From contig NZ_FRCR01000010.1 of the NCBI RefSeq assembly GCF_900142995.1, positions 1 to 64,000 on the forward strand: 64,000 nt of DNA, in the 5' to 3' direction. Positions 36,227-46,064 of this stretch are shown piece by piece. The translations under genes were made by a program, and so were the position numbers. Each line of letters opens with the position of its first letter. Position 1 is the first letter of the stretch. The notes under the pieces are model-generated. The model was given only the letters and a program-made list of their open reading frames with translations. It searched no databases and had not been told where the DNA came from. This DNA comes from Caldanaerovirga acetigignens (GTDB lineage Bacteria; Bacillota; Thermosediminibacteria; Thermosediminibacterales; Thermosediminibacteraceae).

Positions 36227-36593
36227 CCTTGTTCGCCTCCTTTACCTTTTCTATCTCATCCTCGGAGACCATATCTATCGCATTGACTGGGCAAACTTTT
36301 GCACATATACCGCAACCCTTGCAGTGTTTATAGTCGAAGGTCTCGAACTTGCCGTCCTTTGCAATGACGGAAGCATCGGGGCAGTATCTCCAGCAGAAGA
36401 GGCAGTGTATGCAGCGCTCCTTATTCCATACGGGCCTTATCGACCTCCAGTCGCCGGTCTCGTAACTATTGGCATTACCCGGTTCATATATGTTGCCCGC
36501 CCTGGTGAGTTCGTGCCATTTCATATCGGAGCGCACCGCTTTTGTCCTCGTGCCAGAACCTAGATTCCTGTTCAACGGACCGTATTGAGTCAT
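36216..36593 (-). CDS. porD: Pyruvate:ferredoxin oxidoreductase delta subunit (two 4Fe-4S)
   Basis: 125-residue ferredoxin-like subunit. Two cluster motifs are visible: CIHCLFCWRYCPDAS and CKGCGICAKVCPVNA, each C-x2-C-x2-C-x3-C-P. It passes electrons from the ThDP site to free ferredoxin. Overlaps porC by 4 bp and porA by 11 bp. Confidence 0.95.
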   Translation of the reverse strand: MTQYGPLNRNLGSGTRTKAVRSDMKWHELTRAGNIYEPGNANSYETGDWRSIRPVWNKERCIHCLFCWRYCPDASVIAKDGKFETFDYKHCKGCGICAKVCPVNAIDMVSEDEIEKVKEANKDEN

Positions 36594-37168
36594 TCGCCCT
36601 TCACCTCCTGGTGAGCCCTCTCGATAGCCTTTAAGTTGCCCTCGATAACTTCGGGCTTTGATTTAAACTTCTTTGCCAACTGCTCCCTCATGCGAGCCAT
36701 AAATTCGTCGAAGGGTATTACACCCGTTGCCCTGATAAAAGCCCCCATCATCGGAGTATTGGGAATCGGCCTTCCTATCGTCTCAAGCGATATCTGGTTG
36801 GCATCTACGGTATATATCCGGCCTCCCTTGATACCTAACATCTCCCGCACTTCCGATGGCGCCTTCGTGGTGTTTATGATGTAAATTCCGTCTTCTGGCA
36901 CCCCGTCGATTATATTGGCCTTACCTATCAGCGTCGGGTCGAGCACTATAACAATATCGGGGTTCACCACATTGGAGTGGATGTAAATCGGCTCATCGCT
37001 TATCCTGTTAAAAGCCTGGATTGGAGCACCCATCCTCTCCGGCCCATACTCGGGAAAGCCCTGGACGTACTTCCCCATCTCGGCCACCGACTCGGCCAGC
37101 ATCAGAGCCGCCGTCTTTGCCCCCTGGCCGCCCCTGGCATGCCAGCGGATCTCCAGCACCTTAGCCAT
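36590..37168 (-). CDS. porC: Pyruvate:ferredoxin oxidoreductase gamma subunit
   Basis: 192 residues with the gamma-subunit start EIRWHARGGQGAKTAALMLAE and GFPEYGPERMGAPIQAF. First gene of the por operon, start preceded by AAAGGAGG. A promoter about 150 bp upstream leaves a leader of roughly 145 nt. Confidence 0.95.
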   Translation of the reverse strand: MAKVLEIRWHARGGQGAKTAALMLAESVAEMGKYVQGFPEYGPERMGAPIQAFNRISDEPIYIHSNVVNPDIVIVLDPTLIGKANIIDGVPEDGIYIINTTKAPSEVREMLGIKGGRIYTVDANQISLETIGRPIPNTPMMGAFIRATGVIPFDEFMARMREQLAKKFKSKPEVIEGNLKAIERAHQEVKGE

Positions 37169-37534
37169 GAAATTTCCTCCTTTCGGAATTTTTTCCTGTT
37201 ATAAAACAATAATTGTATATAAGTGCTGTAATAGTACAAATGTAGATTTAGGTTATAACAGAACCTTTAAGCCTTGATATTGCTGCTCATCATAATATGA
37301 TACAGCAAACTCTATTAAAGTATAACAGAGAGGAACTTCACAGTCAAGTGAATTTTCTTAACTATGATAACTATAAGTGCTTCCTTTGAGATTTGCTTAA
37401 TTGGCAAACAAAAGCAATTATGGATAAAAGTTTTAAAGCATAATTTATTAATAAAAAAACCTGATCGCAAAACAGTACAAAAAAAAAAGAAAGCTAATAC
37501 CGTGGAACTCCTTAAGCGCTTAGTTTTTCCGATT
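37169..37534. other. Intergenic region between accC-like gene and porC
   Basis: 366 bp of AT-rich DNA. It holds the por promoter, a palindrome ATCATAATATGAT near 37290-37302 and an imperfect repeat GGTT-N7-AACC at 37254-37268. I see no tRNA, riboswitch or convincing gene. An ORF at 37364-37660 overlaps the accC 3' end and is not credible. Confidence 0.6.
37319..37347 (-). promoter_or_regulatory. Promoter of porCDAB
   Basis: TTGACT (37342-37347), 17 bp, TATACT (37319-37324) on the minus strand. Confidence 0.7.
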
Positions 37535-38878
37535 CTATATAAAGAGCCTCCTCTGAATAAAATTCGTATATACTTCGCCCCGCCGGAAAAAGGCGTTGTC
37601 CATTATTTTAAGGTGGAAAGAAATATTGGTGGATATACCTTCTATTTTCAACTCTTCTAGAGCCCTCTTCATTCGCAAGATCGCTTCATCGCGCGAAGGC
37701 GCCCAGGCTATAATCTTAGCTATCATAGAGTCGTAAAAAGGAGGGACGACATAGCCGGTATATACGGCCGTGTCAACCCTAATACCAAACCCACCCGGAG
37801 CATGGTAAAACTGGACCTTGCCCGGCGTTGGAACAAAATTTCTCATAGGGTCTTCAGCATTTATGCGGCATTCAATAGCGTGGCCGTTTAACTTTACATC
37901 TTCCTGTTTTATTTTTAATTTTTCCCCCGCTGCTATTAGTATCTGCTGTTTTACGAGGTCTATTCCTGTAACCATCTCCGTTACTCCGTGTTCTACCTGA
38001 ATCCTGGTATTCATCTCTATGAAATAGTAATTTCCGTTTTTATCCAGAAGAAACTCAATGGTGCCGGCACTGTAATAACCCATAAGTTTTGCGGCTTTTA
38101 CGGCATCATTCCCGATTTTTTCTCTTAATTCAGGAGAAAGGGCCGGTGACGGCGCTTCTTCTAGTACTTTCTGGTGCCGCCTTTGTATGGAACAGTCCCT
38201 CTCATAAAGGTGAATAACATTGCCGTGCATATCACCCAAAATCTGGATTTCAATGTGTCTTGGCTCCTCGATGTACTTCTCCAGGTAAATCTGCGGGTTA
38301 CCAAAGGCCGCTTCCGCTTCCTGCCTGGCAAGGGCAACGGACTTCCTAAGCTCTTCCGGGTTTTGAGCAATCCGCATGCCCCTTCCTCCTCCTCCAGCGG
38401 TGGCCTTTATTATGACAGGATACCCTATCTTGCTTGCCACTGATAGTGCATGGTCTTCTTCTTCTATGATTCCTCCAGAACCGGGCACCACCGGAATTCC
38501 GGCCTTTTCCATTTCCACTTTAGCCGAAGCTTTGTCGCCCATAATCTGTATACAATGGGATGAAGGCCCTATAAAAGCAATCCCGCATGTCGCACACATT
38601 TCTGCAAAATATGCATTTTCAGCCAAAAAACCATATCCCGGATGTATTGCATCGGCTTTTTTTATCTTTGCAGCCGCTATTATATTCTGTATATTGAGGT
38701 AGCTTTGTGCAGCAGAAGGAGGCCCTATGCACACACTTTCATCGGCCAGTTTAACATGAAGGCTGTCCTTGTCTGCCTCCGAATATACCGCCACCGTTTT
38801 GATGCCTAATTCTTTGCATGCCCGTATTATTCTTACCGCAATCTCTCCTCTGTTAGCAATGAGTACCTTTTTAAACAT
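37535..38878 (-). CDS. accC: Biotin carboxylase subunit (AccC/PycA type)
   Basis: ATP-dependent carboxylation of protein-bound biotin. Seen: [20 protein letters not shown] at the start, the ATP-grasp glycine loop [15 protein letters not shown], and the catalytic [18 protein letters not shown]. 447 residues from ATG 38878, which has GGGAG nine bases upstream. A GTG directly at 38884 abuts the upstream stop. The partner gene is the carboxyltransferase-BCCP fusion next door, so the pair is probably a two-subunit pyruvate carboxylase, though it could serve acetyl-CoA carboxylase too. Confidence 0.93.
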   Translation of the reverse strand: MFKKVLIANRGEIAVRIIRACKELGIKTVAVYSEADKDSLHVKLADESVCIGPPSAAQSYLNIQNIIAAAKIKKADAIHPGYGFLAENAYFAEMCATCGIAFIGPSSHCIQIMGDKASAKVEMEKAGIPVVPGSGGIIEEEDHALSVASKIGYPVIIKATAGGGGRGMRIAQNPEELRKSVALARQEAEAAFGNPQIYLEKYIEEPRHIEIQILGDMHGNVIHLYERDCSIQRRHQKVLEEAPSPALSPELREKIGNDAVKAAKLMGYYSAGTIEFLLDKNGNYYFIEMNTRIQVEHGVTEMVTGIDLVKQQILIAAGEKLKIKQEDVKLNGHAIECRINAEDPMRNFVPTPGKVQFYHAPGGFGIRVDTAVYTGYVVPPFYDSMIAKIIAWAPSRDEAILRMKRALEELKIEGISTNISFHLKIMDNAFFRRGEVYTNFIQRRLFI

Positions 38879-38884
38879 CCACAC

Positions 38885-40717
38885 CTACTCCCTTTCTAGC
38901 CTGAAAAGTGTTTGACCATATTCCACCGGGTGGCCGTTTTCCACCAGTATTTCCACTACCCTCCCGGCTACATCAGAAGTTATCTCGTTCATTAACTTCA
39001 TGGCTTCGATTATGCATAAAGTCTGTCCCGGCTTTACCTTGCTCCCAACTTCCACGAAAGGCGGCGCATCAGGGGCTGGTGCCCGGTAAAAGGTTCCCAC
39101 CATTGGCGATTTTACTTCTACTATATTAGCAGGGCTCCCTGAATGCTGCACTTTCTCAGGTTTTTCCTCCAAAGCCACTTCTTTTACACTTTGACTTTGG
39201 GTGATATTTCCCCTTTTAATATTTAGTTTTACTCCTTCGCTCTCTATGCTGAGTTCCGTTATACCCGTCTGTTCTAAGGTCTTTATTAATTCAGTGATTT
39301 TTTTGAGGTCCATACCTTCTTCTTCAACCTCCCTTTCTCTTTTTTCAGCATTTATGTTTTGACGCCCTCCTCCAGGCATGAGTTTGCCTTCCTTTCGCTT
39401 TTCCATGAATTTCTTAGCCACCTGAGGAAAGAGGGCATAAGAAATAACATCCTCTTCGCTCAATGCAAGTCCTTCTATCTCAGCCCTTGCTTTTTCCATA
39501 CCGGGTTCCAAATAATCGGCGGGCCTGCCTGTTATAGTTTTTTCGTCCCCTATAACCTTTTTCCTGACCTTTTCATCAATTTCAGCAGGGGGCCTGCCGT
39601 AAAAACCCTTCACATAATTTTTCACTTCTTCCGGAATTATCTTATATCTTTCACCTATCAATACATTTAACACAGCCTGGATTCCCACTATCTGGCTTGT
39701 AGGAGTAACAAGCGGCGGATACCCCAGTTCGGCCCTGACCTTAGGTATCTCCTCCAACACCTCTTTTAGGCGGTGTTCGGCCTTCTGTTCCTTAAGCTGG
39801 CTCACCAGGTTTGAAATCATCCCGCCGGGAACCTGATGTTCGAAAACCCCCATGTCGGTAAGGCGAGTTACTCCACGTTCAAATCCAAGCTTACGGCGAA
39901 GTTCATCAAAATATTCGGCTATCTCAAACAAAAGATGTATGTCAAGCCCTGTGTCCCATTGGGTCCCCGAGAGAGACCTCACTAAAGTCTCCACCGGCGG
40001 CAGCGAAGCACCAAAGGCAAGAGGAGTAGTTGCAGTATCCACAACGTCGACGCCCGCCCTCACAGCTTCAAGGTAAGCGCCCAAAGCAAGCCCTCCGATG
40101 TAGTGGCTGTGGAGCTGCACAGGCAGCCTTAGCCTTTCCTTGAAAAGCTTGATGAGGTCATAAGCCACAAATGGCGAAAGAAGGCCAGCCATGTCCTTTA
40201 TGCATATCGAATCAACACCCATTTTCTCCAGTTCTAAGGCTACCTCCAAATAATGGTCGATGGTATGCACGGGGCTTATGGTGTACACCACCGTCCCTTG
40301 GACGTGGGCTCCTTCTCTTTTTGCGATTTTTATCGGAAATTCCATATTTCTCAAGTCGTTTAGTGCATCAAAGATTCGAATGATGTCTATTCCGTTTTCT
40401 ACAGCCTTTCCAATGAATGCTTCCACCACATCGTCCGGATAGTGCCTGTATCCCACCAGTGACTGGCCCCTTAACAGCATCTGGAGGGGAGTCTTTTTGA
40501 CGTATTTTTTGATCGTCTTCAGGCGCTCCCATGGGTCCTCATCTAGATACCGAAGGCATACATCGAAAGTCGCACCTCCCCATACTTCTAAGGAGTGGTA
40601 TCCTACGCTGTCTATTTTTTCGAGTATGGGAAGCATGTCGCTTAAAGTCATCCTTGTCGCCCACAAACTCTGATGCCCGTCTCTCAAGGTCACATCAGTA
40701 ATTCTGACCTTGTTCAC
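38885..40717 (-). CDS. Carboxyltransferase (pyruvate carboxylase B/OadA type) fused to an AccB-like biotinyl domain
   Basis: 610 residues. Residues 1-300 are the HMGL-type carboxyltransferase barrel ([32 protein letters not shown], and metal ligands in LHSHYIGG). Residues 300-460 are the PYC/OADA conserved domain ([13 protein letters not shown]). From about 468 the sequence ([18 protein letters not shown] ... [18 protein letters not shown] ... EAMKLMNEI) is that of the acetyl-CoA carboxylase carrier AccB, with the biotinylated Lys in EAMKLMN. The likely reaction is pyruvate to oxaloacetate; no Na+ pump subunits are nearby. The start is GTG 40717. Confidence 0.9.
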   Translation of the reverse strand: MNKVRITDVTLRDGHQSLWATRMTLSDMLPILEKIDSVGYHSLEVWGGATFDVCLRYLDEDPWERLKTIKKYVKKTPLQMLLRGQSLVGYRHYPDDVVEAFIGKAVENGIDIIRIFDALNDLRNMEFPIKIAKREGAHVQGTVVYTISPVHTIDHYLEVALELEKMGVDSICIKDMAGLLSPFVAYDLIKLFKERLRLPVQLHSHYIGGLALGAYLEAVRAGVDVVDTATTPLAFGASLPPVETLVRSLSGTQWDTGLDIHLLFEIAEYFDELRRKLGFERGVTRLTDMGVFEHQVPGGMISNLVSQLKEQKAEHRLKEVLEEIPKVRAELGYPPLVTPTSQIVGIQAVLNVLIGERYKIIPEEVKNYVKGFYGRPPAEIDEKVRKKVIGDEKTITGRPADYLEPGMEKARAEIEGLALSEEDVISYALFPQVAKKFMEKRKEGKLMPGGGRQNINAEKREREVEEEGMDLKKITELIKTLEQTGITELSIESEGVKLNIKRGNITQSQSVKEVALEEKPEKVQHSGSPANIVEVKSPMVGTFYRAPAPDAPPFVEVGSKVKPGQTLCIIEAMKLMNEITSDVAGRVVEILVENGHPVEYGQTLFRLERE

Positions 40718-40778
40718 AACCCTATCCCCCCTGATCGATTCTGAATTTTCATGAATAATGCATAAAATTATTTTTGTA

Positions 40779-40807
40779 ATTATACATTAATACCGAATTA
40801 TTGTCAA
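40779..40807 (-). promoter_or_regulatory. Promoter of the carboxyltransferase-biotin carboxylase operon
   Basis: TTGACA (40802-40807), 17 bp, TATAAT (40779-40784) on the minus strand. Confidence 0.8.
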
Positions 40808-40833
40808 TTATATTAAAAATTTCATTCGGAAAT

Positions 40834-40862
40834 AATAAAAAACCCTTCGAACCAGCGAAGGG
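40834..40862 (-). terminator. Terminator after bofA
   Basis: CCCTTCG-N6-CGAAGGG hairpin, followed on the minus strand by TTTTTTATT. Confidence 0.85.
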
Positions 40863-40884
40863 CAGTCTGGACCTATTATAGCCT

Positions 40885-41154
40885 TTATAGGATATTTTTC
40901 AGCGCAATCAAAAGCACCACCCCGGGAATTCCTAATAAACCAACAATTAACGCGTTGATCGGATTTATAGCAATGTGAAGTCCCACGTAACTTCCTATAA
41001 AGTTCAGGAGGACCAGTACAAGGCCACCTACTACTGCATTGTAAACCAACTTTAATACCAGCCTTATTGGCCCTAAAAGCATCCTGCCTATGGCGTAGAG
41101 CATCAAAAGCCCAAACGCATAGGCCAGAATCGCCCATAAGTCAATTTGATTCAC
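40885..41154 (-). CDS. bofA: Pro-sigma-K processing inhibitor BofA family protein
   Basis: About 89 residues with three hydrophobic segments. BofA holds the SpoIVFB protease inactive until late in sporulation. Family features: LLGPIRLVLKLVYNAVVGGLVL and the conserved INPINALIVGLLGIPGV near the C-terminus. GTG 41154 is preferred (GGAGAG nine bases upstream) over GTG 41163. It sits next to yaaL and near recR, the standard Bacillus/Clostridium order. Confidence 0.92.
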   Translation of the reverse strand: MNQIDLWAILAYAFGLLMLYAIGRMLLGPIRLVLKLVYNAVVGGLVLVLLNFIGSYVGLHIAINPINALIVGLLGIPGVVLLIALKNIL

Positions 41155-41190
41155 GGCCTCCACCTCTCCGGGCTTTTTTGTACATACTTA

Positions 41191-41463
41191 TTACTGTTTC
41201 CCAGAGGTTATGCCCTGTTCCCGTGCTTTTTTTAAAAGGTAAATGAATTTTCTCCTTGCCGCCTCCATTGTATAAATAGCATGGTCCACCAGGTCCGGGT
41301 CCGTCACACACTGGAAATATTTTTCCGCTGTCAAAAGCTCCTCATGGGCTTTTTTAACTTCGTCGCTCAGAGAAAACTCCTGGGGCTTTACGGTGCCATC
41401 CTGGTCTTCTAGCAAAAAAGATGAGAGTTCCGAAAAAAATCTGGCAATATCCTCCATCTTCAA
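41191..41463 (-). CDS. yaaL: YaaL family protein (DUF2508)
   Basis: About 90 residues, mainly helical and charged; family sequence EVKKAHEELLTAEKYFQ and VDHAIYTMEAARRKFIYLLKKA. Found between recR and bofA in spore formers; function unknown. TTG 41463 is taken as start because GAGGTGG lies upstream. The frame is open to ATG 41493, which lacks a good site. Confidence 0.85.
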   Translation of the reverse strand: MKMEDIARFFSELSSFLLEDQDGTVKPQEFSLSDEVKKAHEELLTAEKYFQCVTDPDLVDHAIYTMEAARRKFIYLLKKAREQGITSGKQ

Positions 41464-41637
41464 AGCAACCACCTCTTTTGAAATTTTAACCATATTTTTT
41501 AGGTTTTATTCCGGTGGTTGGCAAAAAGTGGGATTATCCCCAGGATCGCCGATGACGGAACTGTAATAAAAAAAGGAAACGTGGAAAATCCGGCGAATAT
41601 TATAACGTTGATTATTTATTTTCAGGAGGTCATTAAA

Positions 41638-42225
41638 ATGCCTAATTTCATTGCCTTTTTATCCTACGCCCTCATAAACACCTTTACTCCGGGGCCGAAC
41701 AATATCTTATCGATGACTTTCGCGACAAATATGGGGTTCAAAAAAACCTTCAAGTTCATTTTGGGAGTAGCCGCCGGATTCACGGTGGTAATGATAATTT
41801 GCAACTACTTTAACCTCTTCCTTTTTTCTGCCGTACCTATTACGGGGGAAATTATGAAAATTTTCGGTGCAATATATATAATTTATCTTGCGGTGAAGAT
41901 ATTAAGAAGCAATTCGGATGAAAATAATTCACTTATGGAAAAAAGCAGTTCCTTTGGCGCGGGTCTCCTGCTACAATTTTTCAACCCCAAAGTCATCCTC
42001 TACGGTATAACCGTAACCTCGAGTTTCATAACGCCTTACTACAAATCGAATCTTTCGATCATATTGTTTTCCCTTTTTCTTGCATTTCTGAGCTTTCTTT
42101 CGACATGTTCCTGGGCCTTATTCGGCACTGCATTCCAACGAATACTTAAAAGGCACCATGCCGCATTTAATGCGTTAATGGCAATTCTCCTGCTTTACAC
42201 CGCTTTTTCCATCTTAAAATCTTAG
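41638..42225 (+). CDS. LysE/RhtB-family amino-acid exporter
   Basis: 195 residues with about six hydrophobic segments and the LysE-family N-terminal signature FLSYALINTFTPGPNNILSM. It probably exports an amino acid or similar small metabolite; substrate unknown. ATG 41638 is preceded by CAGGAGG. It is the only plus-strand gene between bofA and recR, and a small hairpin follows it (GAGCAC/GTGCTC at 42270-42288). Confidence 0.9.
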   Translation: MPNFIAFLSYALINTFTPGPNNILSMTFATNMGFKKTFKFILGVAAGFTVVMIICNYFNLFLFSAVPITGEIMKIFGAIYIIYLAVKILRSNSDENNSLMEKSSSFGAGLLLQFFNPKVILYGITVTSSFITPYYKSNLSIILFSLFLAFLSFLSTCSWALFGTAFQRILKRHHAAFNALMAILLLYTAFSILKS

Positions 42226-42310
42226 CCCTGAATTTTGCAGCAGACTTTCATGTCATATCTATAGAAAAAGAGCACTATTCTTTGTGCTCATTTAATAGAA
42301 TATCTTTTCC

Positions 42311-42907
42311 CTATATTTCCCTTCTACCTTCCAGCGCTTTCGCAAGGGTTATCTCGTCTGCATAGTCAAGGTCCCCGCCCACCGGCAGGCCGTGGGCTAT
42401 GCGCGTAACTTTGAGCCCCAGGGGTTTTAAAAGCCTTGCAATATAAAGCGCCGTTGCCTCGCCTTCCACATCAGGGTTGGTAGCAATTATTACCTCCTTT
42501 ACACCGGAGGGAACCCTGGCAAGAAGCTCCTTTATCCTTATATCATCAGGACCTATACCCTCAAGGGGTGATATGACGCCGTGCAACACGTGATACAGCC
42601 CTTTGTAGTCCCTCGTTTTTTCCACCGCCACCACGTCCTTGGGCTCTTCCACCACCATTATTGTAGTCTTATCCCTGTGCGAGGCGCTGCATATACTGCA
42701 TGGGTCTACATCGGTAAAATTCCCACAGACAGAACAGTATACTATGGATTCTTTTGCGTTGGTTATAGCCTGGACGAGGTTTGCCACCCTTTCTTTCGAC
42801 ATCTTCAGTATGTAAAAAGTAAGCCTCTGAGCCGTCTTAGGCCCTATGCCTGGCAGTCGCGAGAGTTCATCTATAAGCCGGGCTATAGGCTGTGCGTAAT
42901 ACGCCAT
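42311..42907 (-). CDS. recR: Recombination protein RecR
   Basis: Clamp-like mediator of RecA loading at gaps. It shows the N-terminal helix-hairpin-helix ([15 protein letters not shown]), a zinc finger with four Cys ([16 protein letters not shown]) and a Toprim domain ([16 protein letters not shown], then [13 protein letters not shown]). 198 residues. It follows ybaB and dnaX as in most bacteria. Confidence 0.97.
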   Translation of the reverse strand: MAYYAQPIARLIDELSRLPGIGPKTAQRLTFYILKMSKERVANLVQAITNAKESIVYCSVCGNFTDVDPCSICSASHRDKTTIMVVEEPKDVVAVEKTRDYKGLYHVLHGVISPLEGIGPDDIRIKELLARVPSGVKEVIIATNPDVEGEATALYIARLLKPLGLKVTRIAHGLPVGGDLDYADEITLAKALEGRREI

Positions 42908-42919
42908 ATAAATCCTTCC

Positions 42920-43249
42920 CTAAAAGAGCCCCGGTATATTGAGGCCTCCGGTGAGTTTTGCCATTTCGCTCGTCACCATTTCTTCAGCTTTCTGCAGGGC
43001 TTCGTTGACAGCAGCAAGGATCAAATCTTCCAACATCTCCACATCCTCCGGGTCCACTACCTCCGGCTTAATCTTTACTTCCACAAGTTCTTTTCTGCCA
43101 TTGGCCACCACCTTTACTGCGCCACCGCCTGCTGTCGCTTCTACGGTCCTTTCTTTGAGTTCCTCCTGGAGCTTTGCCATCTCTTCTTGCATCTTTTGGA
43201 CTTGCTTCATCAACTTATTTACATTTCCCATACCGCCGAAATTTTTCAT
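42920..43249 (-). CDS. YbaB/EbfC nucleoid-associated protein
   Basis: 109-residue dimeric DNA-binding protein. The N-terminal glycine/methionine segment is followed by the coiled [18 protein letters not shown] and the core [20 protein letters not shown]. It lies between dnaX and recR, the conserved location. Confidence 0.95.
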   Translation of the reverse strand: MKNFGGMGNVNKLMKQVQKMQEEMAKLQEELKERTVEATAGGGAVKVVANGRKELVEVKIKPEVVDPEDVEMLEDLILAAVNEALQKAEEMVTSEMAKLTGGLNIPGLF

Positions 43250-43274
43250 AAGCGCATACCTCCATTATTAATTA

Positions 43275-45056
43275 TTAATCTTCCAGTTCCACCAGGTCCT
43301 CGCCGAAAAGCTCGACGGCGCTTCTTATAAATTCCTCATCGGACACATCTTCATCCTTCGATGCGGCTACCTCTTCATTTTTTTTTAATCCTTTTATTAT
43401 AGCTTCCAATCCAGTAACGCTTCTAATCCCTTCTTCTATCAATTTTTTCTGCATCTCGATAAGGGTCTTATGCCCGTCGTAGCCTCCAAACGAAAGCACA
43501 AGCATTCCATTTTTCATATCGATAGGTTCAACCCTGCATTCCCTCATGACGTTTACCAAGGCCATCTTTCCGGACTTTTCTAATTCTTTCAACACGTCCT
43601 GCCACATTGCCTTTAATTTCTCTAAAGCCATGTCATCTCCTTGCCCCTGCCTCTCCGGGTTTTCCGCGGCTTTCTCCCCCGGCGAATTTCCCATCTCAAT
43701 TGGTATGCTTTTAGAAAATTCTCCTTTCGCGCTTATCTTGGCCGCTTCAATATTTTTCCCTGCCGCATCTTCTTCTGCTTTTTTTGCATCTTTCCCCTTT
43801 ATTATGCATTCTTCCTCAGCATCATCATTCAACGTTTCAGATGCTTCATTTTCTTTTTCCTGTTCCAAGCGTGCTGGGTTTTCTATAAGCTCTTTCAATC
43901 TTCTTTCCAGATCTTCAATCCTTTCTTCCAAAACTGCAAGTCTCGCAATTTCTCCTGTATTCCCCGTCCAAAGCTCCGGCATGGCAAGTTTTACCATGGC
44001 TGCTTCCAACAAGATCCTCGGCTGGGAGGCCCACCGCACATCGCCGGCAGCTTTTTTTAACAGGTCCAATGAATTTAGAATTTCTTCTATAGAATAAATC
44101 TTTGTCAACGCTTTAAGGCTGTCATAATCTTCATCGGTCAAGTCGACGAGTTCCCGGCTTGCGCCTATCTCCACCATCAGCATATTCCTGTAAAGAGTCA
44201 TCAGATCGTCCACAAAGCGCATGAGGTCTTTGCCGCTTTCTACTACTTCTTCAATTACATCTAAAATCCTGCCAGGATTCCTTTCCTTTGCAGCTTTCGC
44301 TATATCTATCAAAAGGTCATCGCCCACCGCACCGAAAAGAGAAAGCGCATCTTCAAATGTAAGTCTGTTTCCGCCATAAGAAAGGGCTTTGTCGAGCAAG
44401 CTCAGGGCATCCCGCATGGACCCTTGGGAATTTCTCGCAATAAAGGCAAGAGCTCTCTCGTCGGCCTCAATGCCGTTTTCCTTTGCAATCCTCTTCAGAT
44501 GAGGAAGCATTTCCCGTCCCTGAACTCTCTTAAAATCAAATCTCATGCACCGCGACAAAATCGTAGCGGGAAGCTTGTTTGGCTCTGTGGTTGCCAGAAT
44601 GAAGACCACGTGACGAGGCGGTTCTTCTAGAGTCTTCAAAAGAGCATTGAAAGCCTCAGTAGTAAGCATGTGCACCTCGTCGATTATATAAACCCTGTAG
44701 CGCCCTTCAGAAGGCGGAAAATTCACCCGTTCTCTCAGGACCCTGATGTCATCTATTCCCCTGTTAGACGCGGCGTCCATTTCGATGACATCCATCATGG
44801 CCCCTTCATTTATGGCGGTGCAATTCTTGCATCGGTTGCAGGGTGTGTCTGTAGGGCCTTGCTCGCAATTCAAGGCTTTTGCCAAAACCCTGGCTGTGCT
44901 CGTTTTCCCCGTACCCCTCATGCCACAAAAAAGGTAGGCATGTCCTATTTTCCCTGACTTCAGCTGGTTTTTTAAAGTCTTGACAATGGCTTCCTGCCCC
45001 ACGATTTCATCGAAATCCTTTGGCCTGTACTTCCTGTAAAGGGCTACATAAGCCAT
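43275..45056 (-). CDS. dnaX: DNA polymerase III subunits gamma/tau
   Basis: Clamp-loader ATPase. It has the DnaX start VALYRKYRPKDFDEIVGQ, Walker A GMRGTGKTSTAR, a zinc module (CEQGPTDTPCNRCKNC), IDEVHMLTTEAFNALL and the SRC arginine-finger region. The C-terminal third (after about 380) is lysine/glutamate-rich, then the tau-type C-terminus. ATG 45056 is used since GAGGGG is seven bases upstream. I saw no clear A-run slippery site followed by a hairpin. Confidence 0.96.
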   Translation of the reverse strand: MAYVALYRKYRPKDFDEIVGQEAIVKTLKNQLKSGKIGHAYLFCGMRGTGKTSTARVLAKALNCEQGPTDTPCNRCKNCTAINEGAMMDVIEMDAASNRGIDDIRVLRERVNFPPSEGRYRVYIIDEVHMLTTEAFNALLKTLEEPPRHVVFILATTEPNKLPATILSRCMRFDFKRVQGREMLPHLKRIAKENGIEADERALAFIARNSQGSMRDALSLLDKALSYGGNRLTFEDALSLFGAVGDDLLIDIAKAAKERNPGRILDVIEEVVESGKDLMRFVDDLMTLYRNMLMVEIGASRELVDLTDEDYDSLKALTKIYSIEEILNSLDLLKKAAGDVRWASQPRILLEAAMVKLAMPELWTGNTGEIARLAVLEERIEDLERRLKELIENPARLEQEKENEASETLNDDAEEECIIKGKDAKKAEEDAAGKNIEAAKISAKGEFSKSIPIEMGNSPGEKAAENPERQGQGDDMALEKLKAMWQDVLKELEKSGKMALVNVMRECRVEPIDMKNGMLVLSFGGYDGHKTLIEMQKKLIEEGIRSVTGLEAIIKGLKKNEEVAASKDEDVSDEEFIRSAVELFGEDLVELED

Positions 45057-45091
45057 GGAAAATCCCCTCGACAATAATTTCCGGATATTTC

Positions 45092-45117
45092 AAAAGCCGC
45101 CGAAGCTATCCGGCGGC
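45092..45117 (-). terminator. Terminator of the SRP RNA gene
   Basis: GCCGCCG-N8-CGGCGGC hairpin on the minus strand followed by TTTTG, 11 bp after the SRP RNA 3' end. Confidence 0.75.
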
Positions 45118-45127
45118 TTAAAATTTT

Positions 45128-45396
45128 GGCCGTGCACCCTCCGTCGATTTTTCCCTCCGGGCGATACTGAGACAGTTAGCTCCGACTAGGCAACCCCGCG
45201 GCACATGGAAGGGCTTCCTTACCGTTGCTTCCTTCCGGACCTGGCGGGGTTCGGAAGTTTCCATTGCGCGGGACCCGGTCGTCCTCGCCACTTATCCCAG
45301 CCGGACCCCACAGGGAAGAAACCTCGGGAGGGAATTCGACCCCACTACAGCGGATTGTGGGTGCAGGGCACCGCTACCTCCCCGTCTAGCACGGCC
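45128..45396 (-). ncRNA. ffs: Signal recognition particle RNA, large Firmicute type
   Basis: 269 nt. The S-domain apex is unmistakable (minus strand CAGGTCCGGAAGGAAGCA, with GGTAAGG). The 5' end has the Alu-domain start GCCGTGCTAGACGGGGAGG and GCGGTGCCCTGCACCC, pairing with the 3' GGGTGCACGGCC. This is the long bacterial form with an Alu domain, located next to dnaX as usual. Confidence 0.97.
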
Positions 45397-45426
45397 AAAT
45401 TCTTCTGCAGATATTCTGCAAAGTCT

Positions 45427-45455
45427 ATTATACTACCTTTATCGAAAAATAGCAA
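45427..45455 (-). promoter_or_regulatory. Promoter of SRP RNA
   Basis: TTGCTA (45450-45455), 17 bp, TATAAT (45427-45432) on the minus strand, 30 bp before the RNA. Confidence 0.75.
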
Positions 45456-45466
45456 GGCAACGTTTT

Positions 45467-45877
45467 TTACAGTGAAATTTCGCCATTTTTAATCCTTCTT
45501 GCCAAATCTTTCACTTTCTCTTCGATTATCCTTGCGGTTTTTTCGAATTCCTCTTCCCCTTTTCCCGTCGGGTCTTCCAGGCCCCAGTCCTCCACGTGCT
45601 TTGCCGGAAGGTAAGGACAGTTCACGTTGCAACCCATTTTTATCGCTATATCAATTTTAGGAAGTTCGTTCAATAATTTCGGGTACTGGTCTTTTTCCAT
45701 ATCAACCCCATAAAGTTTTTTAATGATTTTTACAGCATCCGGATTAATCTGCGATTTAATTTCCGTTCCAGCGGAATAAGCTTCGAAAACATCCGATGCA
45801 TAAAGCCTAGCTATAGCTTCCGCCATCTGGGACCTGCACGAATTATGGACGCAGACAAAGGCCACTTTGGGTTTCAT
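45467..45877 (-). CDS. arsC: Arsenate reductase (LMW phosphatase fold)
   Basis: 136 residues with the phosphatase-like loop VCVHNSCRSQMAEA (C-x5-R-S) at residues about 8-21. Further cysteines in KMGCNVNCPYLPAKHVEDWGL match the redox pair of thioredoxin-linked ArsC. It reduces arsenate to arsenite. No arsR or arsenite pump lies next to it, so its physiological context here is unclear. A promoter and a leader of about 140 nt precede it. Confidence 0.93.
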   Translation of the reverse strand: MKPKVAFVCVHNSCRSQMAEAIARLYASDVFEAYSAGTEIKSQINPDAVKIIKKLYGVDMEKDQYPKLLNELPKIDIAIKMGCNVNCPYLPAKHVEDWGLEDPTGKGEEEFEKTARIIEEKVKDLARRIKNGEISL

Positions 45878-46023
45878 TTCTCCACCCTTTCGTCAATCAA
45901 TTTAAGCATTTCCATCCTTTACAATCATAGTAGTTCAGACAATCTTCATAAGTGGAGGCCTTCCCTTCGTTTCAGGGCTTGGCTTAATTAATACTCCTCC
46001 CTGGAACTTTAAAACTTAATTTT

Positions 46024-46052
46024 ATTATACACCTTTCGCTCTTTATTTCCAA
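46024..46052 (-). promoter_or_regulatory. Promoter of arsC
   Basis: TTGGAA (46047-46052), 17 bp, TATAAT (46024-46029) on the minus strand. The leader (45878-46017) contains complementary GGAGG/CCTCC and CAGGG/CCCTG segments, but I recognise no known riboswitch. Confidence 0.7.
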
Positions 46053-46064
46053 CAAACTAAACAA

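Noticed and set aside
37371..37420. Sigma-54-like TGGCA...GCA near the por operon
   Set aside because: The -12 element lacks the TTGC core and the spacing is wrong; a good sigma-A promoter lies nearby.
37364..37660. 98-codon plus-strand ORF
   Set aside because: Low-complexity Lys-rich start in an AT-rich spacer and antisense to the 3' end of accC; no ribosome-binding site.
43275..45056. Programmed frameshift in dnaX
   Set aside because: No A-AAA-AAG-type slippery run with a downstream hairpin was found in the gene.
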